Assembly: GCA_038025085.1 (NCBI GenBank)
Contig: CM076151.1
Location: forward strand, 8,003,001 to 8,067,000
DNA length: 64,000 nt
Direction of reading: 5' to 3'
From: Tetragonia tetragonoides
Taxonomy: Eukaryota; Streptophyta; Magnoliopsida; Caryophyllales; Aizoaceae
Position numbers and translations under genes: made by a program. Of this stretch, positions 36,765 through 48,540 are shown in pieces. The notes beneath the pieces are model-generated. The model was not told the DNA's origin. It did no database searches and saw only the letters and a list, made by a program, of their open reading frames with translations. Position 1 is the first letter of the stretch, and each line of letters begins with the position of its first letter.

Positions 36765-39065
36765 AAAAATAAGAAGAAAAAAAAAATAGAAATCACTTCA
36801 AAACAATTGGGAAAATTTATGAGACCACACTACAATAGTTTAGAGGGTTTGGGGTAGGTTTGGTGGCACGGGGGTGTTGGGGAGCCATGCTCGGTACCCA
36901 AAAATCGTGGATTAGTCAGATGTCCCATAAGAGGCCCTTCCAAGTTTACCAAGGACCCGATAACCTACCCTTGGGGCCTCCTACGTCCCCTAGGAGTATC
37001 ACATGCCATGTGGTGCGAATATATAAACTTTCGTTCTGAGGCATATTGGAAGTTCGAAAAATGCGGATTATAGCCTTCGTTTTCGGCTTCCCGGGGCCAT
37101 GTAGTCGTTTTTGTCCAAACTTCTCTGGGGGGTCTATCATGACCCTAGAGGACCTTCGGTGCCCCGGGAGGGTCATCCGGGTCACAGAACTTCGATATCA
37201 CATCACCCATGCCTACGGTGTTCCGGCTCTTACACCAGTGTCCCGTAAAACGCCTTTTCAAGTCTATCAGGGTTCCGGATAAGCAATCCCGGGGGCCTTC
37301 CATGTGCCCTAGTAGTGTCCGTATGATGTGATGCAAAAATATATAGTCGTCCCGGGCCCTCCCGGGAGCCAAAATAACGTGGATTATAGCCTTTTTTTTC
37401 TGCTTCTCGGGGCCAGGGTGTCGTTTTTGCCCAAACTTCTCCGGGGAGTCTATCATGACCCAAGAGGCCCCTCGGTGCCCCTGGAGGGTCATCAGGATCC
37501 CCAAACGTCGATATCACCCATGCTTTTGGTGTTCGGGCGCTTACATTGGTGTTCCGTAAAAACGCCCTTACAAGCCTATCATGGACCGATAACGGACCCC
37601 GGGAGCCTCCCATGCTCCCTAGGGGAATCCCTTGCTATGTGGTGCAAAAATATCTACCTTTGTTTCGAAGTCTCCTGGGAGCCAAAAAAACGTGGATAGC
37701 CTTCGTTTTCGGCTTCCCGGGGCCCGGGTGCCGTTTTTGCCCAAACTTCTCCGGGGAGTCTATCATAACCATAGAGGACCCTCGGTTTCCCTGGAGGGTC
37801 ATCAGGATCACCGAACTTCGATATCACTCATGTTTTCGGTGTTCGGGCGCTTACATTGGTGTTTCGTAAAAACGCTCTTACAAGTCTATCATGGACCCGA
37901 TAACGGACCACGGGGGCCTCCCATGTTCGCTAGTGGTATCTCTTGCAATGTGGTGCAAAAATATCAACCTTCGTTCCGGAGCCTCCCGAGAGCAAAAAAA
38001 AACGTGGTTTATATAGCCTTCGTTTTCGGATTCCTGAGGCCCAGGTGTCATTTTTGCCAAAACTTCTCCGAGGAGTCTATCATGACCCTAGAGGAACCTC
38101 GGTTTCTCTGGAGGGTCATCAAGATCACCGAACTTCGATATTACCCATGCTTTCGGTGTTCGGGCGCTTACATTGGTGTTCCGTAAAAACGCTCTTACAA
38201 GCCTATCCCCGGGGGCCTCCCATGTTCCCTAGCGGTATCCCTTGCAATGTGGTGCGAAAATATCAACCTTCGTTTTGGAGCCTCCCGGGAGCCAAAAAAA
38301 ACGTAGATTATAGCCTTCGTTTTCGGATTTCTGAGGCCCGAGTGTCATTTTTGCCAAAACCTCTCCGAGTAGTCTATCATGACCCTAGAGGATCCTCGGT
38401 TGCCCTGGAGGGTCATAAGGATCCCTGAACTTCAATATCACTCATGCTTTCAGTATTCGGGCGCTTATATTGGTGTTCCGTAAAACGCCCTTACAAGCCT
38501 ATCATGGACCCGATAAACGGATCCCAGGGGGCTCCCATGTTCCCTAGGGGTGTCCCTTGAAATGTGATGCAAAAATATCTACCTTCGTTTCGGGGCCTCT
38601 CGGGAGCAAAAAGAAAGTGGACTATAGCCTTTATTTTCGTCTTCCTGAGGCCCGGTTGTCGTTTATGCCCAAACTTTTTCGGGGAGTCTATCATGACCTG
38701 AGTGGACCCTCGGTGCCCCTGGAGGGTCATCAGGATTCCCGAACTTAGATATCACCCATGCTTTTGGTGTTCGGGCACTTACATTGGTGTTCCGTAAAAA
38801 CGCCCTTACAAGCCTATCATGGACCCGATAACGGACCCTGGGAGCCTCCCATGTTCCCTAGGGGTGTCCCTTGCGATGTGGTGCGAAAATATCCACCTTC
38901 GTTCCGGAGCCTTCCAGATGCAACATAACGTGGATTATAGCGTTTGACGATTTTCGGCTTCCTGGGCCCGATTGTCGTTTTTTCCCAAACTTCTCTAGAG
39001 GTCTATTGTAACTCTAAAGGAGCTCTGGTGCCTGGGACAGTCATCCAGGTTCCCGAACTTTGATT
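36765..39065. repeat. tandem array B, ~315-bp unit, inverted relative to array A
   Basis: The reverse complement of the array A unit. The marker GCCCAAACTTCTC recurs near 37113, 37429, 37740, 38056, 38353, 38667 and 38983 (spacing 316, 311, 316, 297, 314, 316). The segment 36765-36890 is the inverted counterpart of the array A flank. Seven units again. Unit edges show the same mix of substitutions and small deletions as in array A. Long open frames such as 37632-38186 are products of the periodic sequence. Confidence 0.93.
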
Positions 39066-39069
39066 TCAC

Positions 39070-39445
39070 CCATGGACATGAGACATTGGTGCGCTCGCTG
39101 GGCGTTAGGACATGAGATACGACGCTCGCTGGGATATGGAGATGGTGCTCGATGGACGCTGGAACATGGGCGTGCATGTTGGACGCTGGGACATGGGACA
39201 TGGGCGCGCTCGTCGCTGGGCGGTATGGGACAAGGGTGTTGCGCCATGGGTCATGGTGTTGCAGCGCTATGGATCACTGTGCTGCGACATGGGACAAGAG
39301 TGTTATAGTGCCATGGGTCATGGTGTTACGTCATGAGACAAGAGTACTGCGTCATGGGACAAGGGTGCTGCAGCGCCATGGGTCATGGTGTTGTGTCATG
39401 GCTCAAGGGTGCTGCAGCACCAGGAGTAATGGGACAAGGGTGGGC
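39070..39445. repeat. degenerate minisatellite with GGGACA and CATGGGTCATGG motifs
   Basis: Irregular repetition of CATGGGACAAGGGTGCTGC and CATGGGTCATGGTGTT, directly abutting array B. Unit length drifts around 35-55 bp. Reading frames here are rich in Trp, His, Gly and Met because of the repeat. Confidence 0.7.
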
Positions 39446-40145
39446 ACAAAGAAAAGGAAAAAGAGCTTTGAAATTAGAGTACAACGTAACATTTTGACAA
39501 GAGTTTTTTTTTTTTTTACAAAGACGAGAATTTTTTGATTGAAGTGTCTAGCTTTATGGGTCAAATTTGAAGGGTGAGTGTGTAAAGTCAACTGAACTCA
39601 ATGGTTTAAACTACTAATAGAGTTTATCTAATGATGTCATCTCGGTTAATTGAGGATAGTGTACATATAAATGAATATGAAATGAGATACTATTCTATGA
39701 CCAATAATCTTTCAATTCATTACGATTTCCATGACAAAGAAATTATATACCTTTATTTGAAAAAAGAGATTATTAGGCCATATCCAACATTTGTGAGCAA
39801 TAAACACAAAACTATGTCATTCTAGATTATCCAGCCATATATGACAGCAATGTGACTATGACATATAGTGCTTGCATCTCACTTTCAACATGATCCGGTC
39901 ATTTTACATGTTGTACGGCAGGATTAAGCAAAACATATATAACTGCTACATGCCTACATCTCTTTCAATACTTTTCTATTGTGCTCCACTTATTTACCTT
40001 GTCAAATTAACCATTTCAATACGCAAGTATACAATCTAACTAAACAGATTTATTTTCTTCTTCTAACCCCACTTTAATTTCAGGAATTTTAGCAGCATAA
40101 AATATCTGGCATTGCCAACTGATTCCTACTACTTCAATATACTTT
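39446..40145. other. intergenic DNA, nothing recognised
   Basis: AT-rich, unique-looking sequence with no gene signature. Confidence 0.4.
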
Positions 40146-40435
40146 GGGGTCGTTTGGTTCGGAGTAATGATTAAGGGGGTAATGGAATGAGTTTATAGGC
40201 TTAAATGGGAGGTGAGATAGTGAGGGTTAGATTTTGTGAGGAGGGTAATGATTACCCCCAATTAGGGGATAATAAAAATCCACCTCCCCATAGGGTAATG
40301 GTTTTCCCCCATTTTTCCTTCATTTTCTCCATTACCCCCCTTAATCATTACTCTCATCACCACTCTACCTTACTATTTTAGCCTATAAATTCATTACATT
40401 ACTCCCTTAATCATTACCCTCAACCAAACTGTCCC
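40146..40435. mobile_element. 290-bp MITE (PIF/Harbinger- or hAT-like ends)
   Basis: Starts GGGGTCGTTTGGTTCGGAGT and ends with the inverse pattern AACCAAACTGTCCC. Subterminal GTAATGATTAAGGGGGTAAT is matched by ATTACTCCCTTAATCATTAC, so the two halves form a long imperfect hairpin. Flanking TTT on both sides may be a 3-bp duplication. There is no coding capacity. Confidence 0.75.
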
Positions 40436-41830
40436 TTTATTTATTTAATTATAATTGTACTTGCATTGAGCATTATATCGATCTTCTCAAATTGCAAATA
40501 TATATCCAATAAGTCTCTTACAAGGCCGCCTCAACATAAGGTCACCTCTATATTCAAACATGATGTCAATATCTTTAATGCTTGTTTAAGGCGTCTCGCA
40601 TTGAGACATCCTCATATAAGATTTGTGATATCTTTATACTTGGTTAATTAAAGATGTTGAAATGAGTCATTTTTGCGTGTAAATCTCAAACATTTAATTA
40701 AAAAGGTTAAAAATATAAACCCGTTTTATTAAATTTGTCAAAATAATATCAAACCGATACCCGAGATTCTTAAAGAGTAGGGAGGGGAATTCATGATGGC
40801 ATGCCCAACACATATGCCCAATCCAGGAACTCATGTGATCATTGCACCCAGGGACCATCCTTCATAAAAAAATAATTATGAAACATAGTTAATGACAACA
40901 AAAAATCTAAAACATATAGGTTGTCACAAAAATAAGTGATAAAGAGTGCGGTATTATTTTATTCTATAGCTAGAAAATTACACATTTATCTTGATACGCT
41001 AGATCAACAATATTTTTCGAATGTCTTCCTACCAAGAATCTCTCACAAAAATCGAAAGGTTGAAATCTACCTATACTATGGGTTACAATATTTTCTGCCC
41101 TCCGCACAAAAAACCAACTAGGGAGTAATAAACTCCAAAATGAATAGCTAAAGACAAATTTCCATCTAGAATAAGTAAAACCTATTGTACATTTGTCAAT
41201 AGACTTCTTCTCCAACTTTGAAATCAATGTAATGACATTGTCAGTCTCCACCACCAGCCTTCTAAACAATTGAACAAAACAATCTTTGCCATTAATACTG
41301 TTCCAGTTTGGTGTTATTCAACAGTAGGCCTACAATATTCAAATAATGGGCGACAATAACTATAAGACATGATTAAGTATCCCACAAATTCATAATCTTA
41401 ATTACTTCTACAATAATCTTACATTATATATCCATTATAGTAGACACAAAAACGATATACATATTTTAAGTCACAACCGTACTCGAGAGGAGGCGCTCCT
41501 AACTTACTTCCTCCTTACCTTTCAAAAAAAAAAAAAATTTAAGTCACAAACTCACAACCCCTGATTACCAACTAATCAACATTACATTAGAACTACAAAA
41601 TGACTCAAAAATCCTCATAATCACTAAAGCACCTAGCAACATTATTACATTCTCAGGATTATATGGAAAGTACTAAACACCTGCACATATATTACTATAA
41701 TTATAAAAGCAAAGTAATAAACCTCCTTTACTTTCCTAATTATACTACTTATGATAATCTCTATCATAAAAAACCTTCAAACTTGGTTACTCTCTCCCTT
41801 AATCTCCCTTTGTTAACAGATTAAACGCCA

Positions 41831-42203
41831 TTAATCCGAATTCGAGCTCGTCGTTGTCGTTCCATGGGACTGTTCTTGATGCTCATGATCAGGGTTATAA
41901 TTGGGATGAGGATGGTAGATTATGGCATTTGAAGTAACATCAAAATCCCTCTTAAAATGGCCCCAAAATTTGTTTTCTTGGTGATCAAATAAACCATTTA
42001 TGGCTTCTGGCATTGCTTCATCTTTCATCACTGCTTTCCAGTACTCACCTGGACCTGTTCTTGCATCAATTCCTTTTGTAAACTGCAAAAACAAGAACTA
42101 TGTATCAATAAATATTGTCACTAAAAACACCTTAGCTATAAGAAACTTACAATTAAAAACTTACAATTACAAGTAAGAAGATGAAGGCAAAGGGAAATTT
42201 CAT
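41831..42203 (-). CDS. organ-specific protein (S2/P4 family)
   Basis: Small secreted plant protein of unknown biochemical role; relatives were named for organ-restricted expression. Two exons (42165-42203 and 41831-42082) join in phase to 96 aa. The first exon encodes a hydrophobic leader (MKFPFAFIFLLVI) and the second the family signature, with DARTGPGEYWKAVMKDEAMP (residues 18-37) and a short DFDVTSNAIIYH block near the end. The tail is rich in His, Ser, Thr and Glu. A TATA box lies 85-92 bp upstream of the start codon. The exon 1 donor GTAAGTTT is followed 19 bp later by a near-identical second donor, created by a short tandem duplication. Family membership is from the signature; function is not known to me. 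Confidence 0.82.
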
Positions 42204-42287
42204 GGCAAACTCTGTTTTTAATTTCTCTCTGAGTTTTTGTTTTTGTGTTTCTCCGTTGGGTGTGAACCGAACAGGATCTGACTATGT

Positions 42288-42295
42288 ATTTTATA
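42288..42295 (-). promoter_or_regulatory. TATA box of the organ-specific protein gene
   Basis: TATAAAAT on the minus strand, 85-92 bp upstream of the start codon. Distance and sequence fit a plant core promoter with a leader of about 50-60 nt. Confidence 0.65.
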
Positions 42296-43449
42296 AGGCA
42301 AGGTAAGACGAGTCCGACATGTTTAGTTTTTATACTACTCAATACTCCTATAGTCCTATGATATACTATATACATATTTTTTGGTTTGGACCATAGGTGG
42401 GTCGGAACTAATTTCGTTCGCACTCGATCTGATCATATAGGGATAAAGTGCTCACGAGTGTTTTTCATTCTCAAATTTCAAACCTTCAACTTTGATTAAA
42501 AGATGAGAGTGCCGAAATATTCACGTCAACTATTATACGAGTATGAGATATTGATGAAATAGTGGTAGGTAGTGGATAAATTCAACTGTAGAGGCAAAAA
42601 TGTGACCTCTATCTATAATAAAAAGAGCAATAAGGGGAAAGTCAAAGGCAATGATTCACTAGCCGTGTACATTGTGTGTGATTATGTATACCCCCTTTTT
42701 ATCGAAAGGATATAGTAGTACATGGTTATCTAGATCTTGACTGGGGAAAAGTATATACTACTCCAAATGTCAAAAATATATAATTAATTAAATGTCCAAC
42801 ATCATATTACATATTCATACTACATACTATCGTTTGTTTTGTCAAGCATCTAGAATGTCCTTAATAATGCCCACTTTTAAAACCTTGGTATATTGGTAAA
42901 TAATGGTGTTTATTTGATTGATTTCTTTTACTTGTTCATGATAGAATGCATATTTAGAGAATATGTTTAATAATTTTTCTTATTATTTTATTTTTTGTAA
43001 GTAATGAGGCTTACCCCATCCAATCTCTCTGTAATTGGACTAGAGTTGGTAAACAAATTATTCTCATCATCTCTTACTCTTTAAATTGCAACACTGATGA
43101 CTACACTTTTAAAACATAAAGACTGCACTTCCTCTTCTGGATGCTCCTATGAACTCTGCAATGAGCTCTCGTAGAAGAGGTCAGTTACGAGATGTACGAT
43201 GTAACAAATCAGAAATGAACTCGGGACTTTTTGTTTGAGATTTCAATTATATATAGATCCACCATTTATCACTGCGTCATATGCCTTGGCAATATTCAAC
43301 TTAGTTAGGCCTAAGATAGTTGTCAAATGTAGCATATCTACGTTAAAAGGTACATAGACACCTACTAGAACAAGAACTATTTGGTTAGTTATTTCTTGTT
43401 CATTACCTCTAGCTAGCTACTAGAGAAGATTAATTAGAAGAACAACGAA

Positions 43450-43700
43450 CTTCGATTCTGCTTTTTTCAACGGAATGGTGCGGGATAGTGAGGAACATAA
43501 CATGTTGGATTGGAACAAAACAGAACTTGCAGTGCGGAACGAAACATAAATGGTAGTGCGGATTGAGAGTGATACAAAACGTGAGACAAAATGAAATGCA
43601 GAATGAATGCAATGCCGAACGGAACTAAAAATACAATATGAAATAGAACGGAACGAAAATGCAACACGTGGTAGAATGAAACGGAACGGAATGTAGAATA
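43450..43700. repeat. degenerate GGAACGGAAC-rich repeat
   Basis: Loose repetition of GGAACG, GGAACGAAA and CGGAACGGAA over about 250 bp. It is the reverse-complement type of the stretch at 18985-19170. No terminal repeats were identified. Confidence 0.45.
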
Positions 43701-43813
43701 GAAATGACGAAAAGAGGGCTACGACCTCTATCTGAAAACGAAAAGGCAATTCTAACTTATCAATATTTGAAAACTTATTAAGCCTTGTTTGGGTCCATCT
43801 AGCAGCACCATGT

Positions 43814-43956
43814 CGAGGGTTCGAATCTCGCCTTGGGCATGGAGAAACTTTAAATTTTTTGGCCAGCTGTCCCACCTTTTGAGGTGCCTACAAGCCAGCA
43901 CGGGGGAAAATCACTATAGTCGACGTTGGATACCCTTGGTTGTGAACCAAAAAAAA
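43814..43956 (+). mobile_element. 5'-truncated SINE, same family as 51742-51934
   Basis: Begins inside the B box (CGAGGGTTCGAATC), shares the 3' body GGCCAGCTGTCCCAC...GTGCCTACAAGCCAGC with the copy at 51.7 kb, and ends in an A run. It is flanked by a 17-bp target duplication with one difference (ATCTAGCAGCACC[A/G]TGT) at 43797-43813 and 43957-43973. The A box is missing. Confidence 0.88.
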
Positions 43957-44715
43957 ATCTAGCAGCACCGTGTGACTTGGTTGCCTTCCATGCACGCCTT
44001 TTACTATCTAACAGAAATGCAAATAAACAAATTGGGCACGTTAAAAATATGAATTGTCTTTGGTTGGTACATCTTTAGACAGTGTCAAGTTGCACTATCA
44101 ACATCTCTCATCTGAACTGAGGGGAACGGCGAAACTAATCTATAAAAATGCAACATACATGTGATGTGAGAAACCATTAGCTGTTGTAAGATTTGTAAAG
44201 CTTTTTCAGTCACGCACATAGTTAATGCAAACATCTAGATACCATGATATAGACAAAGCAATACCAATTCAAACTAACCATTTTAATCACATGTACGTTA
44301 ATTAATTAATACCAATCTTAATTAGAATAAAATATGTTGAGACGTGTAATTACTAATTAGTGTGTGAATCATAAAGTCTTTTAGTGGTTTATGTTTGTAG
44401 TAGTTGTATGTAAAAAGTCTTCCTTTTTTGGCCAAAATATTTGAAAAATAAATCAAAGCAGATTTTACTCTAATTTATAGTCATGAGTCTTTTTTCCAAT
44501 AATACGACTCATGCAAATTTTTGGGTGTTCCCATGAGCATTCACCTAAGTACATGCATCCGCTTGTTTTTTGAAATCAACTCAAGATATTATTTTCGAAT
44601 ACCAGAATAAAATTAAATCTCATTGTGAACTAAATCATTTTATTTAAAACTATTTTTCCATATACAAAAGTAACAAATAAACATAGTTGTTTATAGAAAG
44701 AAATATACGTTGTTT

Positions 44716-44852
44716 TTTAGTTGATACGAGAAATCAGCAGCCACGACTTCTAGAATAGTGTTAGCTTGCAAATCACACACATCCAAACAGATTTGATAGG
44801 ATTTGAACCATGATCTTTGCCTGATAATCCGACCAAACAATCAACTATGCTA
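44716..44852 (-). mobile_element. candidate SINE
   Basis: On the minus strand a tRNA-like head is visible: A-box-like TAGCATAGTTGATTG, then B box GGTTCAAATCC, then a body ending CTAAAAAACAACG. Target duplication is not resolved, so the limits are approximate. Confidence 0.5.
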
Positions 44853-45290
44853 TATTTTTAGGACCAAAAAAAGAGACCTAAAGGACACAAACGAGGTGCG
44901 AATTAAGGCTTGCATTGGGGAAAGACAAGCAACCCAACCCAACCTTAGTGCACAAGTAAAGTGTTGGTAGTATTTTGAACGAGGATCTTATATGGAATCA
45001 ATTCAATAAGCATTGAGCCCCATAAAATAAAAAGGCTTGGTGGGAATTTAGCCAACAAGTAGAGGTTAGGTCCAGCTCCTTTGGCGCAAAAAAATAAAAA
45101 CACACGCATTGCTCATAAGTCAAAAGGAGTATATATGGATTTGTGGTTACCGTAATTATATAAAAAGCATTTATAGTATAGTGATTTTGCCAAACTCCAA
45201 AGTTGACCTACCTTTACAATCTGGCTCATTGGTGCAGAACCATGGGGGTCAACCATTGTGTGACCCACCCCACAATTTTTATGTGATGTT

Positions 45291-46005
45291 TATAACTGAC
45301 AGTCCTGACCCGAAACCGATTACTCGACTCGATTGATTCAAAACCGTAACTAAATATACACGAATAGTGGCAACCCGATTTAGAACCGATTATCCAAAAT
45401 GATCCGAATTGAAACTGAACCGAACCGAAAGGTTATTGACCCGACGACGATCCGTATCCGAATCTAACCCGAACCGAATCAGAACCGAACCGTTCAGAAC
45501 CGAAACCGATTTGATCCGAACAAAACGCAAACTGATTCAAACCGACCTGAACCGAACTTGACCCGAAACCAAAATAAATCGAACCCGAAATTGGTTAAAC
45601 GATATTATTTAATGGAAAAAAAATATTTTTTACCAAAGAATTTAAAGATTATACACTAAACCTTATTTAGTGTTAACCCAATTTGGTGATTTGAATGTAA
45701 ATTTGAGAATGGAGGCTCAAAATATAGCTTGACCCGAAATTGACCCGACAGTTCGGACGTTCGATTCGAAATGACACAAACCGATTTTAACCCGACCCAA
45801 AAGTAACCGAATTTTTAAACAAAAACCGATCCGATATTGAACCGACCCGAGATGATCCGAAAATGTACAAATCCGAATAAACCCGAATCCGAAGTACAAT
45901 CCGAACCGAACCCGACCCATACCCGAGTATAAGTCGACCCAATTAGACCCGAACCAAAATTAACCCAACCCGAAACTGATCCGATTGACCCGTTTGTCAA
46001 GTCTA
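45291..46005. mobile_element. non-autonomous hAT-like element with perfect 8-bp target duplication
   Basis: Bounded by GTGATGTT at 45283-45290 and GTGATGTT at 46006-46013. The ends TATAACTGACAG and (inverted) TAGACTTGACAA agree at 8 of 12 positions. The interior is degenerate CCGAACCGAACCCGAC-type sequence in two blocks around an AT-rich core, the same design as 17892-18690 in reverse orientation. No transposase is present. Confidence 0.82.
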
Positions 46006-46639
46006 GTGATGTTCATGTTCTTGCTCAATTGACAGGCAGTCATGTCATCATTATTCATATTAGCACAATATTTAGGGTATAGAATGCTTTAACCAGAAAA
46101 TATTTGGTTGACGGTGTGTATTAGCAAACTATACAATTATTTAGAGTAATTTTACCGAAATTCGTATTAAATATATACTCTAGTTAGCATGTAACGACGA
46201 TAATCTACAGGGTCAATCTATTATTATCCGTCCAACCTTCTAACAAAATCCATTTTTATGTTGATGTTTGTGTCTGGTTTATAATAATTGGAATATGGAA
46301 GTTAGGACTTTAGGATTAAACAAAAGTCAACAGGTACAGCCGAAACTTTGGCTTTTGCATATGCTATATTATAATTTATAAACCAGGATAGAGATTCCAT
46401 GCATACTGATTAATTTGGAAAACAGACAAAAGAAGGGCCCTTAACACTCTTTTCAAAAATGGGCAAAGAAAGCATCAAAAGGGTGTACAGCATGCATGGG
46501 GTTATGATGCTCTCTCTCAGTCTATGTTCTCCATTTGTAAATACTGTCTCTCTCGCATGCATGCAAGCCAATGTACCTAGACTGATAATTAAGATTGATA
46601 ATTAATGTGATGATTAGTATAGTTTGGATGAAAGTGTGT

Positions 46640-46845
46640 TAGAATCAACCAAATCAAAAGTTCAAGCTGATAGTTAAAGGTCTAACTAATGTTATAATAC
46701 GCCCCCTTCACACGAATGTCCATTGAATTTAAAGTGGATGATGCACAGGGTTCCTCATACCTAGTGCTGAAGTATTCCACTTAGGAAATAAAGGCTCCCA
46801 AGATTCGAACACAAGATCTCTTAATGTTATATCCCTTATTAATAG
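46640..46845 (-). mobile_element. candidate SINE
   Basis: On the minus strand there is a B-box-like GTTCGAATCTTGG, and the body carries sequence of the kind found in a widespread plant SINE (CACACGAATGTCCATTG, CTGATAGTTAAAGGTCTAAC on the plus strand). Ends and target duplication are not resolved. The match to a known family is from memory. Confidence 0.45.
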
Positions 46846-47216
46846 AAAGGATAATTATATTAATAGTTATTGCGCTTCATAGAGCATCTTAAATGCTACA
46901 AACTTATAGAGAGGTTTTTATGTCATAATCCAAAAATCTCATATGCAAACCTCTTGTTTTCAGTGCTATAAACCTCTAATAGATTAGTTGTCTATGCCAC
47001 ATCATAATCTAAAAATCAGGTTTGTCTAGCCAAACTAATTTGTGTAAATGTTGGATTTATAAGTTTATCACTATGGGAAGAATGTTTTTTTTATAGAGAT
47101 TTTTCTCCCAGCAAACTTTCATAAAATAATCATGATGTATGCACTGTTTTTTTAGCCCATTGGATACCACATTGGTAATCCATTGGAGAAATGGAATATA
47201 AACAACTAACCATTTT

Positions 47217-47303
47217 GCAAAAAAAACTTTCATAAAAAACTTGGAAATGCTATTAGGTCCAAAAAAAAACTTTCATAAAAAACTTGGAAATGCTATTAGG
47301 TAA
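47217..47303. repeat. two tandem copies of a ~42-bp unit
   Basis: AAAAACTTTCATAAAAAACT followed by TGGAAATGCTATTAGGT occurs twice back to back, almost without change, which suggests a recent duplication. Confidence 0.8.
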
Positions 47304-48014
47304 AAGGTTTTCGTGATATGAAAAAAAAGTTAAAAAGGTTTTCATCAAAACTAATAAACTGAAGTGATTTGATCCGAATGATCTAGTTTTGGAGGAGGCA
47401 CAATGACCTGATTAATCAACCTCTAAGTTCTTTCAAAATTGGGGAATAATACTCCTAGTTACCAGAGCACATCATCTCTTGTTTCCTACAATTACTTAGC
47501 ATTACTTATATTATTGTACATTATTAGTTTATCAAAAACATTTTTTTATGGACAAACGACTAGTTTGTACGAGCTTGTGCATATATAGAATGAAAAATAA
47601 CCCTAATAAAAATGTAGAACTATATACTCCCCAAAACAAACAGTTTGGTATTTTTGTTCTCTTATGAAGTACTCATGATCTTTACCCTTTCTTATCAAGA
47701 TTCTTAGAATAAAAGAATTGTGTGTGATTTTCAAAAACTGATTTTTAAAAACTCAAAATCATTTCGAACGGATTTTAAATTTACTCTTTTAATTTAAAAT
47801 TGTTAAACTATTCAGTTGTCCATTTGCAGGGTGACAATGCATGTAGTATAATTGAAGGAATCAATCATATATACAAACAAAGTGGAGTTAATTATTTGGC
47901 AAAAATTGTTGCTCATTGTATACTATTGCTTTGAAATCCCAACTAAAGGGTGAGTGAGTAGTGCAATGATTAGATTTTGCACCCATTTTTGCCTTATAAC
48001 TTACTGTGTGCTGC

Positions 48015-48540
48015 ACTTCTCCTGATAATGTTATGGGTTCAATTTTCCATCCTCATCTCTAATGTTTTCTAGTTTTTAGGAATTATATTAGCCATTTGTT
48101 ACTGTTATGTTGACGAGGTTAGTGCTTGCATTGGTTGTTTACTTAGTTTAATATATTCGTTGTTAAATAAGAAAGTCTGAACATGATGTAACGGGGGTGA
48201 CCGACTCGGTCTCCATTCACTTGCACCTTGTCTTAGAGGAGCAAATATTTTTTTTTGCTCGTCAAAAAGAAGGTGCAAGTGAATGGCGACCGAGGCATCC
48301 CCTACTACGTCATGTTCGGACTCTCATGTTCAACAGCGAACATATCAGACTAACTGAACAACCAGCGCAAGCACTGGCTCCGTCAACGTAGCACCAACAA
48401 GGGGCTAATATAGTTCCTAGAAGCCAGCAGACACAAGGCATGGGGGGAGTGAAGCGAACCCATAATCTTGCTTTACCAAACCACTTGGGAGTAAATTTGG
48501 AACCACTAGACCACCACCCTTGTTGGTTGAAGGAGCAAAT
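48015..48540 (+). mobile_element. older SINE copy, interrupted by a younger one
   Basis: A 16-bp direct repeat, ACTTACTGTGTGCTGC, at 47999-48014 and 48541-48556 brackets this interval. The sequence 48015-48236 matches the body of the nested SINE (48248-48530, read on the other strand), for example ATTATATTAGCC and GTTGACGAGG...AGTGCTTGC, with many substitutions. It is 5'-truncated, with the B-box part retained (TATGGGTTCAATTTTCC). The younger copy sits in its 3' end. Confidence 0.75.
48248..48530 (-). mobile_element. full-length SINE nested in an older copy
   Basis: On the minus strand it runs from CAACCAACAAGGGTGGTGG, with A box TGGTCTAGTGGTTCC and B box GGGTTCGCTTC, to the A run after GACGAGC. 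It is flanked by an 11-bp duplication, AGGAGCAAATA, at 48237-48247 and 48531-48541. Because it inserted tail-to-tail into a relative, the 3' ends form a hairpin with arms of about 70 bp (48172-48243 against 48252-48327). Confidence 0.82.

Noticed and set aside
37230..38428. Open frames up to 184 codons in the second array
   Set aside because: Same reason: periodic frames through a non-coding tandem repeat.
36890..39065. CRISPR-like or other regularly spaced repeat system
   Set aside because: The DNA is eukaryotic, units are contiguous 315-bp tandem copies, and there are no short repeats separating unique spacers.
39152..39538. 128-codon open frame rich in Trp, His and Gly
   Set aside because: Lies in a degenerate minisatellite; no conserved domain.
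48172..48327. MIRNA-like hairpin with a near-perfect 24-bp core
   Set aside because: Better explained as two SINE 3' ends in opposite orientation; the direct repeats mark two insertions.
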